Source: Tenacibaculum lutimaris | GTDB lineage: Bacteria > Bacteroidota > Bacteroidia > Flavobacteriales > Flavobacteriaceae | Assembly (NCBI RefSeq): GCF_003610735.1 | Contig: NZ_RAQM01000010.1 | Location: 163,740-227,739, forward strand | DNA: 64,000 bases | Reading direction: 5' to 3' | Shown here: one piece after another, positions 9,821 through 18,883 of the stretch | How positions within the stretch are numbered: position 1 is the first letter of the stretch | Layout of the letters: every line of letters starts with the position of its first letter | Made by a program: the position numbers and the translations under genes | Notes under the pieces: generated by a model | What the model saw: the letters and a program-made list of their open reading frames with translations, nothing else | Databases searched by the model: none | What the model was told of the DNA's origin: nothing

Positions 9821-10201
9821 GTGAGAAAGCTTACTAAAATATCAAATACATCAACTCTATTTCCTATAATAGGGTTGATTTTTTTATTACTATTTTCTCC
9901 TTGTAAGGTTAGAAACTTTGTACAAGCAGAACTTAACGTTCCGCAAACAGAGGTTTCTAATAAAAGTCAAACAACATACAACCAAATAAGTTGTTATGAT
10001 AGTAAAATTACAGATGCTTCATTAATACAAGTAGCATCTTCTATCAAAATTTTACCAGTTTTTCTAACTAGAGCTTTTAACTTCTCTTTTTATTTTATTG
10101 AAAGCTTACCGAGTAAACAAACTAATTATCAAAAAAAGAGATTTAGATCATCTTCTATCCCTCTTTATATTTTGTTTAAAAACTTTAAAGTCTCTCTTTA
10201 A
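9821..10201 (+). CDS. Small hypothetical protein with N-terminal membrane segment, upstream of doxDA
   Basis: A 126-aa protein from a GTG start at 9821. Residues 13-27 form a hydrophobic segment (LFPIIGLIFLLLFSP), followed by CKVRNFVQAEL, a polar Ser/Thr/Gln region with a second Cys (ISCYDS), and a basic, aromatic C-terminus. This suggests an exported or membrane-anchored protein; FSPC is a poor lipobox because Pro precedes the Cys. I do not recognise the family. It precedes the DoxD-DoxA gene by 114 bases on the same strand and may be its partner or a sensor peptide; that is inference. Confidence 0.55.
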   Translation: MRKLTKISNTSTLFPIIGLIFLLLFSPCKVRNFVQAELNVPQTEVSNKSQTTYNQISCYDSKITDASLIQVASSIKILPVFLTRAFNFSFYFIESLPSKQTNYQKKRFRSSSIPLYILFKNFKVSL

Positions 10202-10233
10202 ACCTTCCCTCCCTAACAATTAAAAATAATAAT

Positions 10234-10294
10234 CTACATAATACTATTTTATGTAGTTCATCAGCTATGCTTCAAATTTAAAATAGCATCAGCT
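10234..10294 (+). promoter_or_regulatory. Two adjacent hairpins in the leader of the DoxD-DoxA gene
   Basis: CTACATAA (10234-10241) and TTATGTAG (10249-10256) are perfect 8-bp inverted arms around a 7-base loop. Six bases later AGCTATGCT (10263-10271) pairs with AGCATCAGCT (10285-10294) except for one bulge. Neither has a following T-run, so they look like an operator or an mRNA structure rather than a terminator. They lie between the small peptide gene and the start codon at 10316. Confidence 0.5.
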
Positions 10295-10315
10295 TTAATT
10301 CCAAAACAAAATATT

Positions 10316-11332
10316 ATGATAAGCAACAATATAAAAAATGATTCAGGGCTTTTGGCGCTGGCAATACGATTAGTTATTGGGTGGACCTACTTCTCTGCCT
10401 TTTGGAGAAGAACTATTTTAGCAAACAAACTAGATCCTGAAGTAGCAGGATACATCGGAGAGAAGTTCAACCATTTTCTTCCAAATGCATTAGGTATTAA
10501 GCCTCTAATTCAATATTTAGTAGAAAATCCAGACATCCTATGGTTAAATATGGTAATATTTACCATAATTGAAGGTATTGTAGGACTCTTCATCATCTTT
10601 GGTTTATTTACACGGATAATGAGTATTGGTGTATTTGGTTTAGCAATGGGAATTCTTTTGGGTTCTGGTTGGATTGGAACAACCTGCCTTGACGAATGGC
10701 AAATTGGTGTCCTTGGAATCGCAACAGGATATGTACTATTTTTAACAGGAAGCGGTAAGTACTCGCTAGATAACTACTTTATGAAGAATAATTTTTCCTT
10801 CACTAATAAAAAATGGTTTGCATGGTTAGGGTCAGGAATTTTACCAATTAAAAACAATATTTTTCCAAGGTTTGTTTTAATAGGTTCCTTAGCAATTTTA
10901 GGAATGACGTTATTTACCAATCAAGTGTTTCATGGTGGAGTTTGGGGGACGCTTCATAACAAGTCAGTTAAACCTAAATTAGAAATAACAGAAGGTAAAA
11001 TTAACAACGATACACTTTCTTTTGACGTTTTTAGAACAGAAGGTGTTGATGTATACGGATCGTGGGTTATCGCTATTGAAGTATTGGATCAAAATAATAA
11101 ATCTATTGTTCAGTACACTCAAAAAGAGTTAGCTTCGTTAGCTGATCAAAACATATCAAACTATTATGTTGCTAAAATTAAACCAGGCAAACATAGCTTG
11201 GTCGTTCCTTTAGGAGCCAAAGCTAAAATGACTTTCAGTAATCAAGTTTTTTCACAGCTTTCTAACGGAACATATACCGTAAAAATAACAGACATTAGTG
11301 GTGCTTTTTGGACACATCAAATAACTAAATAA
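10316..11332 (+). CDS. DoxD-DoxA fusion (thiosulfate:quinone oxidoreductase-like)
   Basis: A 338-aa membrane protein: the N-terminal half (residues 1-150) has four hydrophobic helices with the DoxD/TQO small-subunit pattern (RLVIGWTYFSAFWRR, GLFTRIMSIGVFGLAMGI), then a fifth membrane helix near 180-200 and a C-terminal periplasmic DoxA-like beta domain. In Acidianus these are the two subunits of thiosulfate:quinone oxidoreductase; fused forms occur in Bacteroidota. Function here may be sulfur-compound oxidation or another quinone-linked reaction. It ends at a strong terminator and is preceded by a small peptide gene and paired hairpins. Confidence 0.8.
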   Translation: MISNNIKNDSGLLALAIRLVIGWTYFSAFWRRTILANKLDPEVAGYIGEKFNHFLPNALGIKPLIQYLVENPDILWLNMVIFTIIEGIVGLFIIFGLFTRIMSIGVFGLAMGILLGSGWIGTTCLDEWQIGVLGIATGYVLFLTGSGKYSLDNYFMKNNFSFTNKKWFAWLGSGILPIKNNIFPRFVLIGSLAILGMTLFTNQVFHGGVWGTLHNKSVKPKLEITEGKINNDTLSFDVFRTEGVDVYGSWVIAIEVLDQNNKSIVQYTQKELASLADQNISNYYVAKIKPGKHSLVVPLGAKAKMTFSNQVFSQLSNGTYTVKITDISGAFWTHQITK

Positions 11333-11337
11333 ACCTA

Positions 11338-11377
11338 AAACGCAATAGTGAAAAACAATCACTATTGCGTTTCTTTT
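11338..11377 (+). terminator. Terminator after the DoxD-DoxA gene
   Basis: ACGCAATAGTGA (11340-11351) and TCACTATTGCGT (11359-11370) are perfect 12-bp inverted arms around a short A-rich loop, followed by TTCTTTT. Confidence 0.85.
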
Positions 11378-11518
11378 ACAACTTCAACTTCTCACCAACC
11401 AAACTTATATTTTTTTTAACAAATTTCATATCAATTACTTTTTCTTTTATAAATAATTTCACCCCAAAAGCTATCAAGTGTTTTCTACACTTCTCCCTTA
11501 CTAATAAAAAAGCAGACT

Positions 11519-11962
11519 ATGAGCAATCAATTAAATTTTAAAGAATTAAACTTTAAACTGGCGGTAATTAACGAGTTAATGTACGTTCAAGAGGTATTAC
11601 AACCTAAATTAGACGTATATGAATTTATTGAAAAGAAACGAAACTTAACTTCTTCAAAAGCTTATAATATTATTGAAGAAGAAGGCTATGAAGTAATTCC
11701 CGAGGTATTAGAATATTTTAAAACCTTAGAAATCACTTCTGAAATGGTTAAAAACATTGAAGAGCTACACATGGATGGTGGTGAAGAAATCTATGGTCAA
11801 ATTATCCCTTTTTGGGACGGTGAAGATGATGTATTTAGTGTGAATTCTGCTGTTGACTCTACATTACTACCCAACCTAAAAAGTGTTTCTCTTCTTTATA
11901 GCGAAAATGATTCTTTATTAGAAGAATTTCAAGAAAAAGGAATTGAAGCTGACTGGCTTTAA
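11519..11962 (+). CDS. DUF6892-like protein
   Basis: A 147-aa acidic cytoplasmic protein. It begins LNFKELNFKLAVINELMY, continues with a helical, Glu-rich middle, and ends in a repeat-like part with GGEEIYGQIIPFWDGEDD and PNLKSVSLLYSEND. This matches my memory of the DUF6892 family, whose function is unknown; the assignment is moderate. A 140-base gap before it holds no clear gene. The next gene begins 29 bases downstream, so the two are probably co-transcribed. Confidence 0.6.
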   Translation: MSNQLNFKELNFKLAVINELMYVQEVLQPKLDVYEFIEKKRNLTSSKAYNIIEEEGYEVIPEVLEYFKTLEITSEMVKNIEELHMDGGEEIYGQIIPFWDGEDDVFSVNSAVDSTLLPNLKSVSLLYSENDSLLEEFQEKGIEADWL

Positions 11963-11991
11963 GAAAGTAAAAAACATATTAAAAGTATATA

Positions 11992-13254
11992 ATGGAAACT
12001 AGTAAAACAAACGATAAAGAAATACAACAAGAATGGTGCAACATTGGCGAAACATATGCTACTGAGGTTAACAAAATGGTTGCTTTTGGGGAGGAACATG
12101 GTTGGGAAAATTGGAAAGGTAAAGAACCAGAAGACAACCGTGACCATTTAGCTGATGTCGTGGTACAAAAGTTAAGAGAAGCCAATAAAACTGGGCATAT
12201 TGAAGAGTTCAGAAAACAATATCCACCCGCTCATACTCCGTTAATAAAATATTTTAAAGAGAAAGGACAAAGCATTGAACAACTATGTTTTATTGAAAAC
12301 GAAAAAATTGTTTTCATTGTTGGTAGCTCATATCAAAAGAGACAAGCATATATTCTAAACAATAAAACACTAATCAAATTAGACGATACTATTGAAGCTA
12401 TTGGAAAATCTCATCAAAATAATATTTTTGCAATTAAAACATCTAATGTATTAATTACTCGTAAAGAATGGGATGGAGAGATTATCGAAACATTTGAATT
12501 AGGTGACATAAATAAATTAGGCATTTCAAATATGACGCCTTTTAATGATGGTAAAAAAGTACTTGTCACTACTTCTGAAGGGATATATCTTGTTTCTAAA
12601 AACACAATAAACATGATACATCCTGAGCCTGATTTAGAAGATGAAGAATGGGACTCATACATAGCTATGGAAAACGCTACTTTATCAAATAACAATCAAT
12701 ATATTGTAGTAGGCGATCAATCTTTTGACCATCGAGTAATGGACAGCGAAGGAAATCAAATTGGAGAAATAGGTCCACAGTCTTCTTATCCTCATTTTTG
12801 TCTTTTTTCTAAAGACGACAAGCAACTTATTACAAATTCTTGCCATTTTTACAATGGAATCACTATTGGCGTAGACGCTGATAACTTAAATGGAATAGAA
12901 GTTGAATCTTATGTAAATGAAGCCGATAACTTTAAAGTTATTGATGATGAAATGAGAGTTTATGTTGGTACAACAACTAAAGATTACTATATCTTAGGAG
13001 ATGCATACGGGTATATTAAAGCGTTTGACAAAAATGGAAACTGTATTTGGAGGCATTTTTTAGGGTCTACCATAAGTGGTATCGCTATTTCTGATGATGA
13101 ACAAACTTTATGGGTAGGTTCTTACACTGGGTTTGTTCACAAATTAAAGCTAGGTAAAGGACATAGGGATACGCACACAATAGGTAATGGAAATCATCAC
13201 GAAGATTTCAGATTAATTCTTTGGAAAGAAGAAGAAAAAGAACTCTGGTGGTAA
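11992..13254 (+). CDS. Beta-propeller (WD40/PQQ-like) protein of unknown role
   Basis: A 420-aa protein without signal peptide. Residues 1-90 form a charged helical head (EEHGWENWKGKEPEDNRDHLADVV); from about 100 onward blocks of strands recur with endings such as NNIFAIKTSNVLITRKEWDGE, KDYYILGDAYGYIKAFDKNG and EQTLWVGSYTGFVHKLKLGKG, typical of WD40/PQQ-like blades. It probably acts as a binding scaffold. It sits between the DUF6892-like gene and a broken M23 peptidase gene whose start overlaps its stop codon. Confidence 0.7.
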   Translation: METSKTNDKEIQQEWCNIGETYATEVNKMVAFGEEHGWENWKGKEPEDNRDHLADVVVQKLREANKTGHIEEFRKQYPPAHTPLIKYFKEKGQSIEQLCFIENEKIVFIVGSSYQKRQAYILNNKTLIKLDDTIEAIGKSHQNNIFAIKTSNVLITRKEWDGEIIETFELGDINKLGISNMTPFNDGKKVLVTTSEGIYLVSKNTINMIHPEPDLEDEEWDSYIAMENATLSNNNQYIVVGDQSFDHRVMDSEGNQIGEIGPQSSYPHFCLFSKDDKQLITNSCHFYNGITIGVDADNLNGIEVESYVNEADNFKVIDDEMRVYVGTTTKDYYILGDAYGYIKAFDKNGNCIWRHFLGSTISGIAISDDEQTLWVGSYTGFVHKLKLGKGHRDTHTIGNGNHHEDFRLILWKEEEKELWW

Positions 13255-13769
13255 GAGCAATTAAAATAAAAAAAAGAACACTTATTCTTTTTATAATTCT
13301 ATTAACAGGCTTTTTAATTCCTCAAAACTTAAAAATGCCTGTTGATGGAGCTATCAAATCTGATTATAATCAAAAGTCATTTTGGTATTACCCATGGGGA
13401 AAATCAGTTACCCACAAAGGAATTGATATTTTTGCTAAGAAAAATACTAAAATTACATCTTCAACTAATGGACTCGTTTTATTTTCTGGAAAAATAAGTA
13501 TGGGAGGAAATATTGTAGTTATTCTAGGTCCAAAATGAAGATTACACTACTACGCACATTTAGAAGAAGTGAAAACATCTATATTAACTTTTGTAAATAA
13601 TAGTTCGGAAATTGGAACAGTGGGAACTAGTGGAAATGCTGTGGGGAAATCTCCCCACCTACACTATTCTATAATCACTTTAATTCCTTATGTATGGAAG
13701 ATTGATTCAGACAGACAAGGATGGAAAAAAATGTTTTATCTAAATCCTATTGATTTCCTAGAAGAATAG
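13248..13769 (+). pseudogene. M23 family metallopeptidase gene interrupted by one in-frame TGA
   Basis: The frame encodes a membrane-anchored M23 (LytM-type) peptidoglycan endopeptidase. A GTG at 13248 starts a hydrophobic segment (TLILFIILLTGFLIP); the zinc motif THKGIDIF follows, then GNIVVILGPK. TGA at 13536-13538 ends the frame exactly where this family has Trp (GPKWRLHYYAH). The frame resumes without shift as RLHYYAHLEE and the last zinc motif HLHYSI, to TAG at 13767-13769. A TGG-to-TGA change is the simplest cause. Without readthrough the product lacks catalytic and zinc-binding His residues. Alternatives are a sequencing error or suppression of the stop. Confidence 0.85.
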
Positions 13770-13772
13770 CTT

Positions 13773-13997
13773 TTATTCCAGTCCTTCCATTTCAGCATCA
13801 TAAAATAAACCTGCTGCTTCAATAAGTCCTTCAAGTTCATTCGCTAAATCTTGTTCGTTTTCATCAGACAAGTCTTCAAACCACTCTATTTCATCATCTT
13901 TTAAATTGATTAAAAAACGAGGATACTCAGTATGTAAAACAAAAATATCTTCTGGATGATTGCTATTATCTGCTAATAAAAATTTAGGTAAGTTCAT
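13773..13997 (-). CDS. Small acidic conserved-looking protein downstream of MATE gene
   Basis: A 74-aa, strongly acidic, cytoplasmic protein (MNLPKFLLADNSNHPEDIFVL...DEIEWFEDLSDENE). Its start overlaps the end of the MATE transporter gene by 14 bases, so translation is probably coupled. The length, overlap and low-complexity acidic C-terminus argue for a real gene; I recognise it only as a small hypothetical protein type found in Flavobacteriaceae. No function can be given. Confidence 0.7.
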   Translation of the reverse strand: MNLPKFLLADNSNHPEDIFVLHTEYPRFLINLKDDEIEWFEDLSDENEQDLANELEGLIEAAGLFYDAEMEGLE

Positions 13998-15372
13998 TAT
14001 GTTTGGTTTTAATCAATTGTAAAGTTAATTTATTAAATCGTATAAAAAGTAAAATTGAAGCGGTAGTTAGTCCTGCTAACAATCCTAGCCATATTCCAAA
14101 ACTACCATACCTTTCTGCTGCTCCGAAATAAAAACTAATAGGAAAACCTACAACCCAATACGATATAAACGTAATTAATGTAGGAATTTTAACGTCTTGT
14201 AAACCACGTAAAGCCCCTAACACCATTACTTGTATACTATCACTAATTTGAAAAATAGCTGCTGCAATTAATAAATTAGCTGCAATACTCATTACTTCCA
14301 TATTATCTACATAGTTTTCAGCATCGCTTAAATCCATATATAAATTTGGTAATGATTTATGAAAAACAAAGAAGAAAGTAGCAAAAATAACGGCTAAAAT
14401 AGTTCCTAAGAAAAATATAGAAAATGCTATTCTTCTTAACTCTTTATAATCTTGTAACCCTTTCTGATTTCCTACTCTAATCATTGAAGCTACACTCAAA
14501 CCTGTTGCTACCATAAATGTCATAGAAGATAAGTTCAATGCTATTTGATTTGCTGCTTGCGGATTCTTTCCTAACAATCCACTTAACCAAACAGCTGCAG
14601 TAAAAATAGCTACCTCAAAAAACATTTGCATGGCGCTCGGTGTACCTAAACTTATAATTTTTCTCAGCATTAACGTATCTAAAACAAAAAATTTAATATT
14701 GGTTACTAAGCGTTTTGAACGTTCTTTTTTACTTAACAGCCACCATAAATAAGTTACCATTACAAATCTTGATAGTAGGGTTCCGTAAGCAGCACCTACG
14801 ATTCCTAACTCAGGAAAACCAAATTTTCCGTAGATTAATAAATAATTCAACAATACATTTAACACATTGGCAATTAATGTTGCATACATTGGGTAACGCG
14901 TCATCGACATACCATCACTGAATTGTTTAAATGCTTGAAAAACAATCATAGGGATTAATGAAAAAGCTACCAAATCTAAATATGGTATTGCCAACTCAAC
15001 CACTTCTACAGGTTGTTTCATTAAATACATTAAAGGTTTGGAAAAGAATACTGCTAAAAACAGCATAATTCCCATCATCGTACATAAAAAAAGCCCATGC
15101 TTAAAAGCTGATTTTGCTTGATCAAAATTATTTGATGAATCTGCTTCTGCTATTAAAGGGGTTATAGCGGTAGAAAAACCAATACCTAACGACATTGCTA
15201 TAAACATAAAGCTATTTCCTAATGAAACTGCTGCTAATTCAGCTGTTCCAAGTTGCCCCACCATAATATTATCTATAAAACTTACAAACGTATGTCCTAG
15301 CATTCCCAACATTACTGGCGCTGCAAGTTTCAAGTTATATTTAAACTCCGAAGTATATTGTTGTAAATTCAA
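13984..15372 (-). CDS. MATE family multidrug efflux transporter
   Basis: A 462-aa inner-membrane exporter of the MATE/NorM family, which uses Na+ or H+ gradients to expel cationic drugs. Twelve hydrophobic helices are seen in two related halves; the N-terminus has APVMLGMLGHTFVSFIDNIMVGQLG and the second half SLGTPSAMQMFFEVAIFTAAVW, both typical of the family. It is followed by a small acidic gene overlapping its end and is divergent from tpx. Confidence 0.93.
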   Translation of the reverse strand: MNLQQYTSEFKYNLKLAAPVMLGMLGHTFVSFIDNIMVGQLGTAELAAVSLGNSFMFIAMSLGIGFSTAITPLIAEADSSNNFDQAKSAFKHGLFLCTMMGIMLFLAVFFSKPLMYLMKQPVEVVELAIPYLDLVAFSLIPMIVFQAFKQFSDGMSMTRYPMYATLIANVLNVLLNYLLIYGKFGFPELGIVGAAYGTLLSRFVMVTYLWWLLSKKERSKRLVTNIKFFVLDTLMLRKIISLGTPSAMQMFFEVAIFTAAVWLSGLLGKNPQAANQIALNLSSMTFMVATGLSVASMIRVGNQKGLQDYKELRRIAFSIFFLGTILAVIFATFFFVFHKSLPNLYMDLSDAENYVDNMEVMSIAANLLIAAAIFQISDSIQVMVLGALRGLQDVKIPTLITFISYWVVGFPISFYFGAAERYGSFGIWLGLLAGLTTASILLFIRFNKLTLQLIKTKHNELT

Positions 15373-15456
15373 TTTCTATCCTTTTTTTCAAGCTGCGAAG
15401 ATAAGTTTTTTAAAGGTGCTCCAACTTTATCTTCTTCATTTTTTAATTTATTTAAC

Positions 15457-15464
15457 TACCTTTG
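15457..15464 (+). promoter_or_regulatory. Bacteroidota -7 box (TACCTTTG) upstream of tpx
   Basis: TACCTTTG matches the Bacteroidota TAnnTTTG consensus and lies 23 bases before the tpx ATG. A clear -33 TTTG is not visible. Confidence 0.5.
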
Positions 15465-15487
15465 ATTTTTATTAAAATTGGAATAAA

Positions 15488-15985
15488 ATGGCATCAATAA
15501 CACTAAAAGGAAATCCTATTGAAACAATAGGTAATCTACCTAAAACCGGAACTAAAGCAGTTGATTTTTCATTAGTTGCAACTGATTTATCTGTTAAAAA
15601 CTTAAGTGATTTTAATGGGCAACGTTTAATTCTTAATATTTTTCCTAGTGTTGATACAGGAACGTGTGCTACCTCAGTAAGAGAATTTAATAAAAAGGCT
15701 GCTAACCTAGAAAACACTAAAGTTTTATGTATTTCTAGAGATTTACCTTTTGCTCAAGGGCGTTTTTGCGGTGCCGAAGGCATTGAAAATGTAGTTATGC
15801 TATCTGATTTTGCAGCTGGTCGATTTGGTAAAGACTATGGTTTAGAAATTGTCACAGGACCTTTAGCAGGTTTACACTCTCGTTCTGTTATTATTATTGA
15901 TGAAAATGGAAATATTACTTACACAGAACAAGTAAATGAAACTGTTGACGAGCCTAATTATGAAGCTGCATTAAACGTACTTTAA
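15488..15985 (+). CDS. tpx: Thiol peroxidase (atypical 2-Cys peroxiredoxin)
   Basis: Tpx reduces hydroperoxides with electrons from thioredoxin. The peroxidatic Cys60 is in SVDTGTCATSVREF and the resolving Cys94 in GRFCGAEGIENV, which defines the Tpx class; the C-terminal GLHSRSVIIIDENG strand is also typical. Length 165 aa is normal. The diacylglycerol kinase gene begins six bases after its stop, so they share a transcript. Confidence 0.97.
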   Translation: MASITLKGNPIETIGNLPKTGTKAVDFSLVATDLSVKNLSDFNGQRLILNIFPSVDTGTCATSVREFNKKAANLENTKVLCISRDLPFAQGRFCGAEGIENVVMLSDFAAGRFGKDYGLEIVTGPLAGLHSRSVIIIDENGNITYTEQVNETVDEPNYEAALNVL

Positions 15986-15991
15986 AAACTT

Positions 15992-16372
15992 ATGAAGAAC
16001 CCTAATGACGGCTTTTTAAAAGGACGCATACGTAGTATTAAATTTGCTTTAAAAGGAATGTGGTTATTAATAACTACAGAAGATAGTATAAAAGCTCAGC
16101 TCACATTTGCTTTGATTGCTACTATCTTCGGGTTTTATTTTAACATATCTGCTACCGAATGGATGTTTCAATCCTTAGCCATAGGTATTGTTTTAGTAGC
16201 CGAAGCTTTAAATACTGCTGTTGAAAAAGTAGCTGACTTTGTGCATCCAAATTATCATAAGAAAATAGGTTTTATAAAAGATATTGCAGCTGGAGCTCCT
16301 GCTTTTGCAGCAACAGCATCTTTAATTATAGCAGGGATAATTTACCTTCCTAAAATAATAGCTATATTGTAG
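15992..16372 (+). CDS. dgkA: Diacylglycerol kinase (DgkA family)
   Basis: Small integral-membrane kinase of the DgkA/undecaprenol kinase family, phosphorylating a membrane lipid alcohol with ATP. The signature AEALNTAVEKVADF is in the middle helix and KDIAAGAPAFAATASL follows, with three transmembrane helices in 126 aa. Substrate may be diacylglycerol or undecaprenol; sequence alone does not decide. It sits between tpx and ftsK. Confidence 0.93.
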   Translation: MKNPNDGFLKGRIRSIKFALKGMWLLITTEDSIKAQLTFALIATIFGFYFNISATEWMFQSLAIGIVLVAEALNTAVEKVADFVHPNYHKKIGFIKDIAAGAPAFAATASLIIAGIIYLPKIIAIL

Positions 16373-16399
16373 CGTTCAATTTATTTCTAACAAAAATAC

Positions 16400-18844
16400 A
16401 TGGCAAAAAAAAAGACAACTGTTCAAAAAAAACAACCTAAAATATCTATTTTTAAAAGAATAGATTCCTTTTTTTCTAATAGACAAAATCAAACTATTCT
16501 AGGTTTTTTTCTATTACTGTTTTCTATCTTTTTAACTGTTGCTTTTATCTCTTTTTTCTTTTCGTGGCAAGAAGATCAAAGTACTTTAACCCAGTTTGCA
16601 GACAGAACTGTTCAAACTAAAAATTTATTAGGCAAAATAGGCGCTAAACTAAGTAACTTTTTTGTATATAAAGGTTTTGGTTTAGGTGCTTTTCTTATTC
16701 CCATAACCTTATTTTTAACAGGTGCTCGTATTTTATTACAAACAAATTTAAAGCGTATTATCACCTCTTGGAACTGGGGGATTTTAATTATGCTCTGGTT
16801 TTCTACTTCACTAGGATTTGTAGAAAAAGAAAATGCTTTACTATCTGGAGTTATTGGTTTTGAATTGAATGAATATTTACAAACATTTTTAGGCAAAACA
16901 GGTTTAACTATTTTATTGTTATTCTTTTTTGTTGCTTATTTAATCATCCGTTTTAGTATCACACCTGAAGCGATTAGCGAAAAAGTAAAAAGTCAAAAAG
17001 AGAAGAGTAAAGCTATTTTTAATGAAAAAACCACCACAACTCAAGATGACTCTACTATAGTAGAAGAAGACTATTCTGAGACTATAGAACCAAAAACAGA
17101 TAAATCTAACTTCGAATTATCTGTAGAAAATTTACAACCTACTATTTCAAATTATTCTGATGTAAACAATACAGAAAAAAAAGAAACAGAAGAAATTTCT
17201 TTAGACATAAACCAAACAAAAGAACCTACTCTTAAAGTTTCTGAAGAAAGTAAAAACGAAGTTGAAGTAGCTATTGAAAAAATTGCAGAAGAAAAAAGTG
17301 TCACCGAAAATTTATCGGATCAACTAATAAAAGATTTTGGAGAATTTGATCCTACTTTAGAGCTAGGTAACTTCAAATTCCCAACCTTTAACTTACTTAA
17401 AGAATACAATGAAAGTATTTCAGTTGACCCTAACGAATTAGAAGCTAATAAAAACCAAATTGTAGAAACCTTAAAAAACTACAAAATTGGCATAGCTCAA
17501 ATTAAAGCTACGGTGGGTCCAACAATTACGTTATATGAAATTGTACCAGAAGCTGGTGTTCGTATTTCAAAAATTAAGAATTTAGAAGATGACATTGCCC
17601 TTTCACTGTCTGCTTTAGGAATTCGTATTGTTGCCCCAATTCCTGGAAAAGGAACTATTGGTATTGAAGTACCCAACAAGAAAGCAACCACCGTTTCTAT
17701 GCACTCGGTAATTTCATCAAAGAAATTCCAAGAATCACCAATGCAACTTCCTATTGCTTTAGGAAAAACCATTTCTAACGAAACCTTTATTGTCGATTTA
17801 GCTAAAATGCCTCACTTATTAATGGCAGGTGCTACAGGGCAAGGTAAATCAGTTGGATTGAATGCTATTCTTACATCACTTTTATACAAAAAGCATCCTG
17901 CAGAAGTAAAATTTGTATTGGTCGATCCTAAAAAAGTAGAATTAACATTATTCAACAAAATAGAACGTCATTATTTAGCAAAGCTACCTGATGAATCTGA
18001 TGCTATTATTACCGACACTACGAAAGTTGTTAATACCCTAAATTCGTTATGTATTGAAATGGACAACCGTTACGACTTATTAAAAGAAGCAATGGTTCGA
18101 AACATAAAAGAATACAATGCTAAATTCAAAGCTCGTAAATTAAATCCTGAAAACGGACATCGATTTTTACCTTATATCGTGTTAGTTATTGATGAATTTG
18201 CCGATTTAATTATGACCGCTGGTAAAGAAGTAGAAACTCCTATTGCTCGATTAGCTCAATTAGCCCGTGCCATTGGTATTCATTTAATTGTAGCTACACA
18301 GCGTCCGTCGGTCAATGTTATTACAGGTATTATCAAAGCCAACTTCCCTTCTAGGATTGCCTTTAGAGTAACTTCAAAAATTGATTCTAGAACAATTTTA
18401 GATGCTCCTGGAGCTGATCAATTAATTGGACGAGGAGACTTATTATATTCAGGAGGAAATGACATTACACGTATACAATGTGCCTTTGTTGACACCCCTG
18501 AAGTAGAAAAAATCACTGACTTCATAGGTTCTCAACGTGCTTATCCTGAAGCCTATTTATTACCAGAATACGTAGGTGAAGAAGGTGGCACAAATCTTGA
18601 TATTGATATAGCAGACAGAGATAAATTATTTAATGACGCTGCTGAAATAATTGTAACTGCACAACAAGGTTCGGCATCTTTATTGCAACGTAAATTGAAA
18701 TTGGGATACAACAGAGCAGGTAGATTAATAGATCAATTAGAAGCTGCTGGTATTGTGGGACCTTTTGAAGGTAGTAAAGCAAGACAAGTTTTAGTAACCG
18801 ATTTAATTGCTCTAGAGCAATTACTAGAAAACGAAAAGAATTAA
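16400..18844 (+). CDS. ftsK: DNA translocase FtsK
   Basis: FtsK pumps chromosome ends across the division septum and triggers dimer resolution. Four transmembrane helices lie in residues 30-195, followed by an acidic linker (about 200-320), the RecA-like motor with Walker A GATGQGKS at 477-484 and Walker B YIVLVIDEFADLI near 595, and the C-terminal winged-helix gamma domain (QQGSASLLQRKLKLGYNRAG) that reads KOPS sites. Length 814 aa is typical for Flavobacteria. lolA follows within 40 bases. Confidence 0.97.
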   Translation: MAKKKTTVQKKQPKISIFKRIDSFFSNRQNQTILGFFLLLFSIFLTVAFISFFFSWQEDQSTLTQFADRTVQTKNLLGKIGAKLSNFFVYKGFGLGAFLIPITLFLTGARILLQTNLKRIITSWNWGILIMLWFSTSLGFVEKENALLSGVIGFELNEYLQTFLGKTGLTILLLFFFVAYLIIRFSITPEAISEKVKSQKEKSKAIFNEKTTTTQDDSTIVEEDYSETIEPKTDKSNFELSVENLQPTISNYSDVNNTEKKETEEISLDINQTKEPTLKVSEESKNEVEVAIEKIAEEKSVTENLSDQLIKDFGEFDPTLELGNFKFPTFNLLKEYNESISVDPNELEANKNQIVETLKNYKIGIAQIKATVGPTITLYEIVPEAGVRISKIKNLEDDIALSLSALGIRIVAPIPGKGTIGIEVPNKKATTVSMHSVISSKKFQESPMQLPIALGKTISNETFIVDLAKMPHLLMAGATGQGKSVGLNAILTSLLYKKHPAEVKFVLVDPKKVELTLFNKIERHYLAKLPDESDAIITDTTKVVNTLNSLCIEMDNRYDLLKEAMVRNIKEYNAKFKARKLNPENGHRFLPYIVLVIDEFADLIMTAGKEVETPIARLAQLARAIGIHLIVATQRPSVNVITGIIKANFPSRIAFRVTSKIDSRTILDAPGADQLIGRGDLLYSGGNDITRIQCAFVDTPEVEKITDFIGSQRAYPEAYLLPEYVGEEGGTNLDIDIADRDKLFNDAAEIIVTAQQGSASLLQRKLKLGYNRAGRLIDQLEAAGIVGPFEGSKARQVLVTDLIALEQLLENEKN

Positions 18845-18883
18845 TAATTATAAACTATTCCGAAAGTGGAAATTAGAAAGACG

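Noticed and set aside
13221..13247. TTG start for the M23 gene
   Set aside because: The first nine codons would be the out-of-frame copy of the end of the propeller gene; GTG at 13248 precedes the hydrophobic segment more plausibly.
13569..13769. Second half of the M23 gene as an independent gene
   Set aside because: The frame is continuous with the upstream part and begins in the middle of a conserved catalytic domain.
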